From the NCBI RefSeq assembly GCF_000001735.4, contig NC_003076.8, positions 9,796,001-9,860,000 of the forward strand: a stretch of DNA of 64,000 bases, in the 5' to 3' direction. Position numbers and translations under genes: made by a program. Within the stretch, counting starts at the first letter, position 1; the number at the start of each line of letters is the position of its first letter. The DNA comes from Arabidopsis thaliana. Lineage: Eukaryota > Streptophyta > Magnoliopsida > Brassicales > Brassicaceae. Of this stretch, positions 62,515-64,000 are shown one piece after another. Under the pieces are notes generated by a model that ran no database searches, was not told the origin of the DNA, and saw nothing but the letters and a program-made list of their open reading frames with translations.

Positions 62515-62646
62515 AATCGTCTCGCAGTGTACCGCGGGTAAAAACGTCAATTACATAATCTATTATTCAAATATACGAAATACCCTAAATATATAATTTA
62601 AAAAAAAAAAAACTGGCCCCGCGGTACACCAGGGATCAATATCTAG
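62515..62646 (+). mobile_element. Helitron-like 3' termini (two in series)
   Basis: GTGTACCGCGGGTAAAAA near 62528 and CCCGCGGTACACCAGGG near 62620, the latter followed by ATCTAG|T. Short GC hairpins followed by CTAG with T after the end are the 3' signature of Arabidopsis ATREP-type Helitrons. The 5' end was not found. Confidence 0.55.
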
Positions 62647-62649
62647 TAA

Positions 62650-63670
62650 GGATACTAAAATTGAAATTATTGTTTAGACATTTTAGAGATTAAGATAACA
62701 TTGTACCCTGTTGAAAAAATTAACTAAATAAATTTATCGCACTAAAAGAAAAGAAAAATTAACACATGTAAAAAAAAATTAGAACGCCACTTGACAGCTT
62801 TTTAGAGCATGAGTTTGGGAAAACCTAACTTTATTATATAAGATGGTTATCCGAACAATGCCTCATTAGTGATCAATTTACATTTTATTTCAAAATATTT
62901 TTAATAGATTTGTGTTAAAACCAAAAAAGAATCACATTCATGAGAAGAAATCATAGTAATCTTAGAGGAAAGTTATAGGGAAAGTATGAAATAAAGAATA
63001 GTTAAGTTTATAAATTAATAATATTTTAAAAAATATGAATTTATATTTTTGAAAATTATAATTTTTGGAGTATCTACAAAGAAAAAAAGAAAAATTAAGT
63101 CGTCTTGTTTTGCAACTTTACCCTATCTCCGAAAAATACAGATCAATCATTCGAATTCAAAAATAATTTGTAATATAAATTATTTTTATAATCAATTTAT
63201 AAAAGTTTCGCGAAGAAAAACCCAAATATACTTTTAGAATTTTAAAAGTATCAGTAATATACATAGCCTTTAAAATGTTTAGAAGACACTGATAAAAATT
63301 ATATTAAATATTATTTTTAACTTTATATATGGTTATGCATGGAAAGTAAAATTCTAAAAATGCTAGTTATTGATTTCTTCTTTTGCAGAAAATCCTTTTA
63401 TATTGGCTCTTTTTTCCTACTACATATTAATTAAAATATGACTGTTTAATTGGTTTTTTCAATCTGAAAAAAAATATTTACATTAAAAAATCAGTATAAC
63501 TTGGTTGTGGAAATGACGGAAAAAAAAACTTGGTTGTGGAAGTCAGAACTAAACAATTAGTCTTAAAACTGAATTTACCAACAATCAATCAAATAATACA
63601 GAGAGAAATTGGAGAACATATCTCGGAACAAGTCAATATCATCTAAAAATATTGGAGAAAACGAGTTATT
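62650..63670. other. AT-rich spacer
   Basis: No gene recognised. Confidence 0.4.
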
Positions 63671-63674
63671 TAAT

Positions 63675-63957
63675 TGTTTTGGGCTTTTGGCCCATTAGAA
63701 GATATTTTGTAAATGTTTTAAACTTACCCATTAGACATCATTGCGGGATTTTTGAAACAAATCTGAAAGTTTTTGGGGTTTATTTCGAATAAACAAACAA
63801 ATAAAGGTCACTTATGTTATTTATTATTATCAGAAAATGACCTGAATCACAAAGCCAAAAAAAAAACCTAAACGCATCTTCTTCTTCTCACTTTCAAGGA
63901 TCAAGAGATCGCTTCTTACAGTTCCATCTTCCAACATTTTACTCAGCAGCTTCAGGT
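63675..63957 (+). promoter_or_regulatory. Second copy of the RPL22e promoter and leader exon
   Basis: Collinear with 39716-39972: TTTGGCCCATTAG, then ACTTACCCATTA, AAACAAATCTGAAAGTT, ATTTCGAATAAA, AAAGCCAAAAAAAAAACCTA, CATCTTCTTCTTCTCACTTTC and CAGTTCCATCTTC, ending CTTCAG|GTACGCC. The similarity continues into the leader intron (GCCATTATC). A gene driven by it should begin just past the right edge: either an RPL22e paralogue or a different gene that acquired this promoter. Confidence 0.75.
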
Positions 63958-64000
63958 ACGCCATTATCTTCCACAGAATGAGTTTTTTTTCTGGTTGTTA

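Overview
The window is nuclear DNA of a crucifer, most likely Arabidopsis thaliana or a very close relative. Genes are intron-rich and compact with GT-AG introns, and the intergenic DNA is AT-rich. The gene series (RecQsim helicase, HIPP-type protein, RPS21e, an unknown conserved gene, LSM4, HGSNAT-like acetyltransferase, RFC3, F-box/FBD, HIG1-domain protein, RPL22e, SAUR, protein kinase, MIR164C, type I MADS-box gene) matches what I remember of A. thaliana chromosome 5 around At5g27680-At5g27810. That placement is from memory, not from a search.

Layout. 0-3 kb: 5' part of a RecQ helicase gene on the minus strand, running off the left edge. 3-7.8 kb: transposon-rich spacer with a direct repeat pair and a 794-bp hAT-type element filled with a 27-bp minisatellite made of E2F-like sites. 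7.8-12.6 kb: a heavy-metal-associated isoprenylated protein and RPS21e. 12.7-17 kb: a graveyard of LINE and Ty1/copia pieces. 17-31 kb: gene-dense block (unknown protein, tRNA-Glu, LSM4, HGSNAT-like, RFC3). 32-36 kb: F-box/FBD gene and HIG1-domain gene. 36.5-37.1 kb: a U1 snRNA gene followed directly by a U4 snRNA gene. 38-41 kb: a small secreted peptide gene and RPL22e. 41.5-46 kb: one SAUR gene with SAUR relics, and a MAPKKK-like kinase. 46-54 kb: Ty3/gypsy remnant, hAT elements, a CACTA-like element and a methyltransferase fragment. 54-60.4 kb: MIR164C in a large spacer, then a damaged MADS gene. 60-64 kb: AT-rich spacer with Helitron-like ends and, at the right edge, a second copy of the RPL22e promoter and 5' leader.

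These are independently transcribed plant genes, not operons. Themes recur: DNA replication and repair (RecQsim and RFC3, each with an E2F-like site close to its start), RNA processing (LSM4, U1, U4) and translation (RPS21e and RPL22e, with telo-box and/or site II promoter motifs). MIR164C represses CUC/NAC genes in flower development.

The most unusual signals are: two diverged copies of a dispersed repeat (31.3-31.9 and 43.9-44.5 kb) that both carry an snRNA-type upstream sequence element 33 bp from a TATA-like box; the E2F-site minisatellite inside a hAT element; the duplicated RPL22e promoter at the right edge; and a two-exon gene for an unassigned 78-residue secreted peptide.
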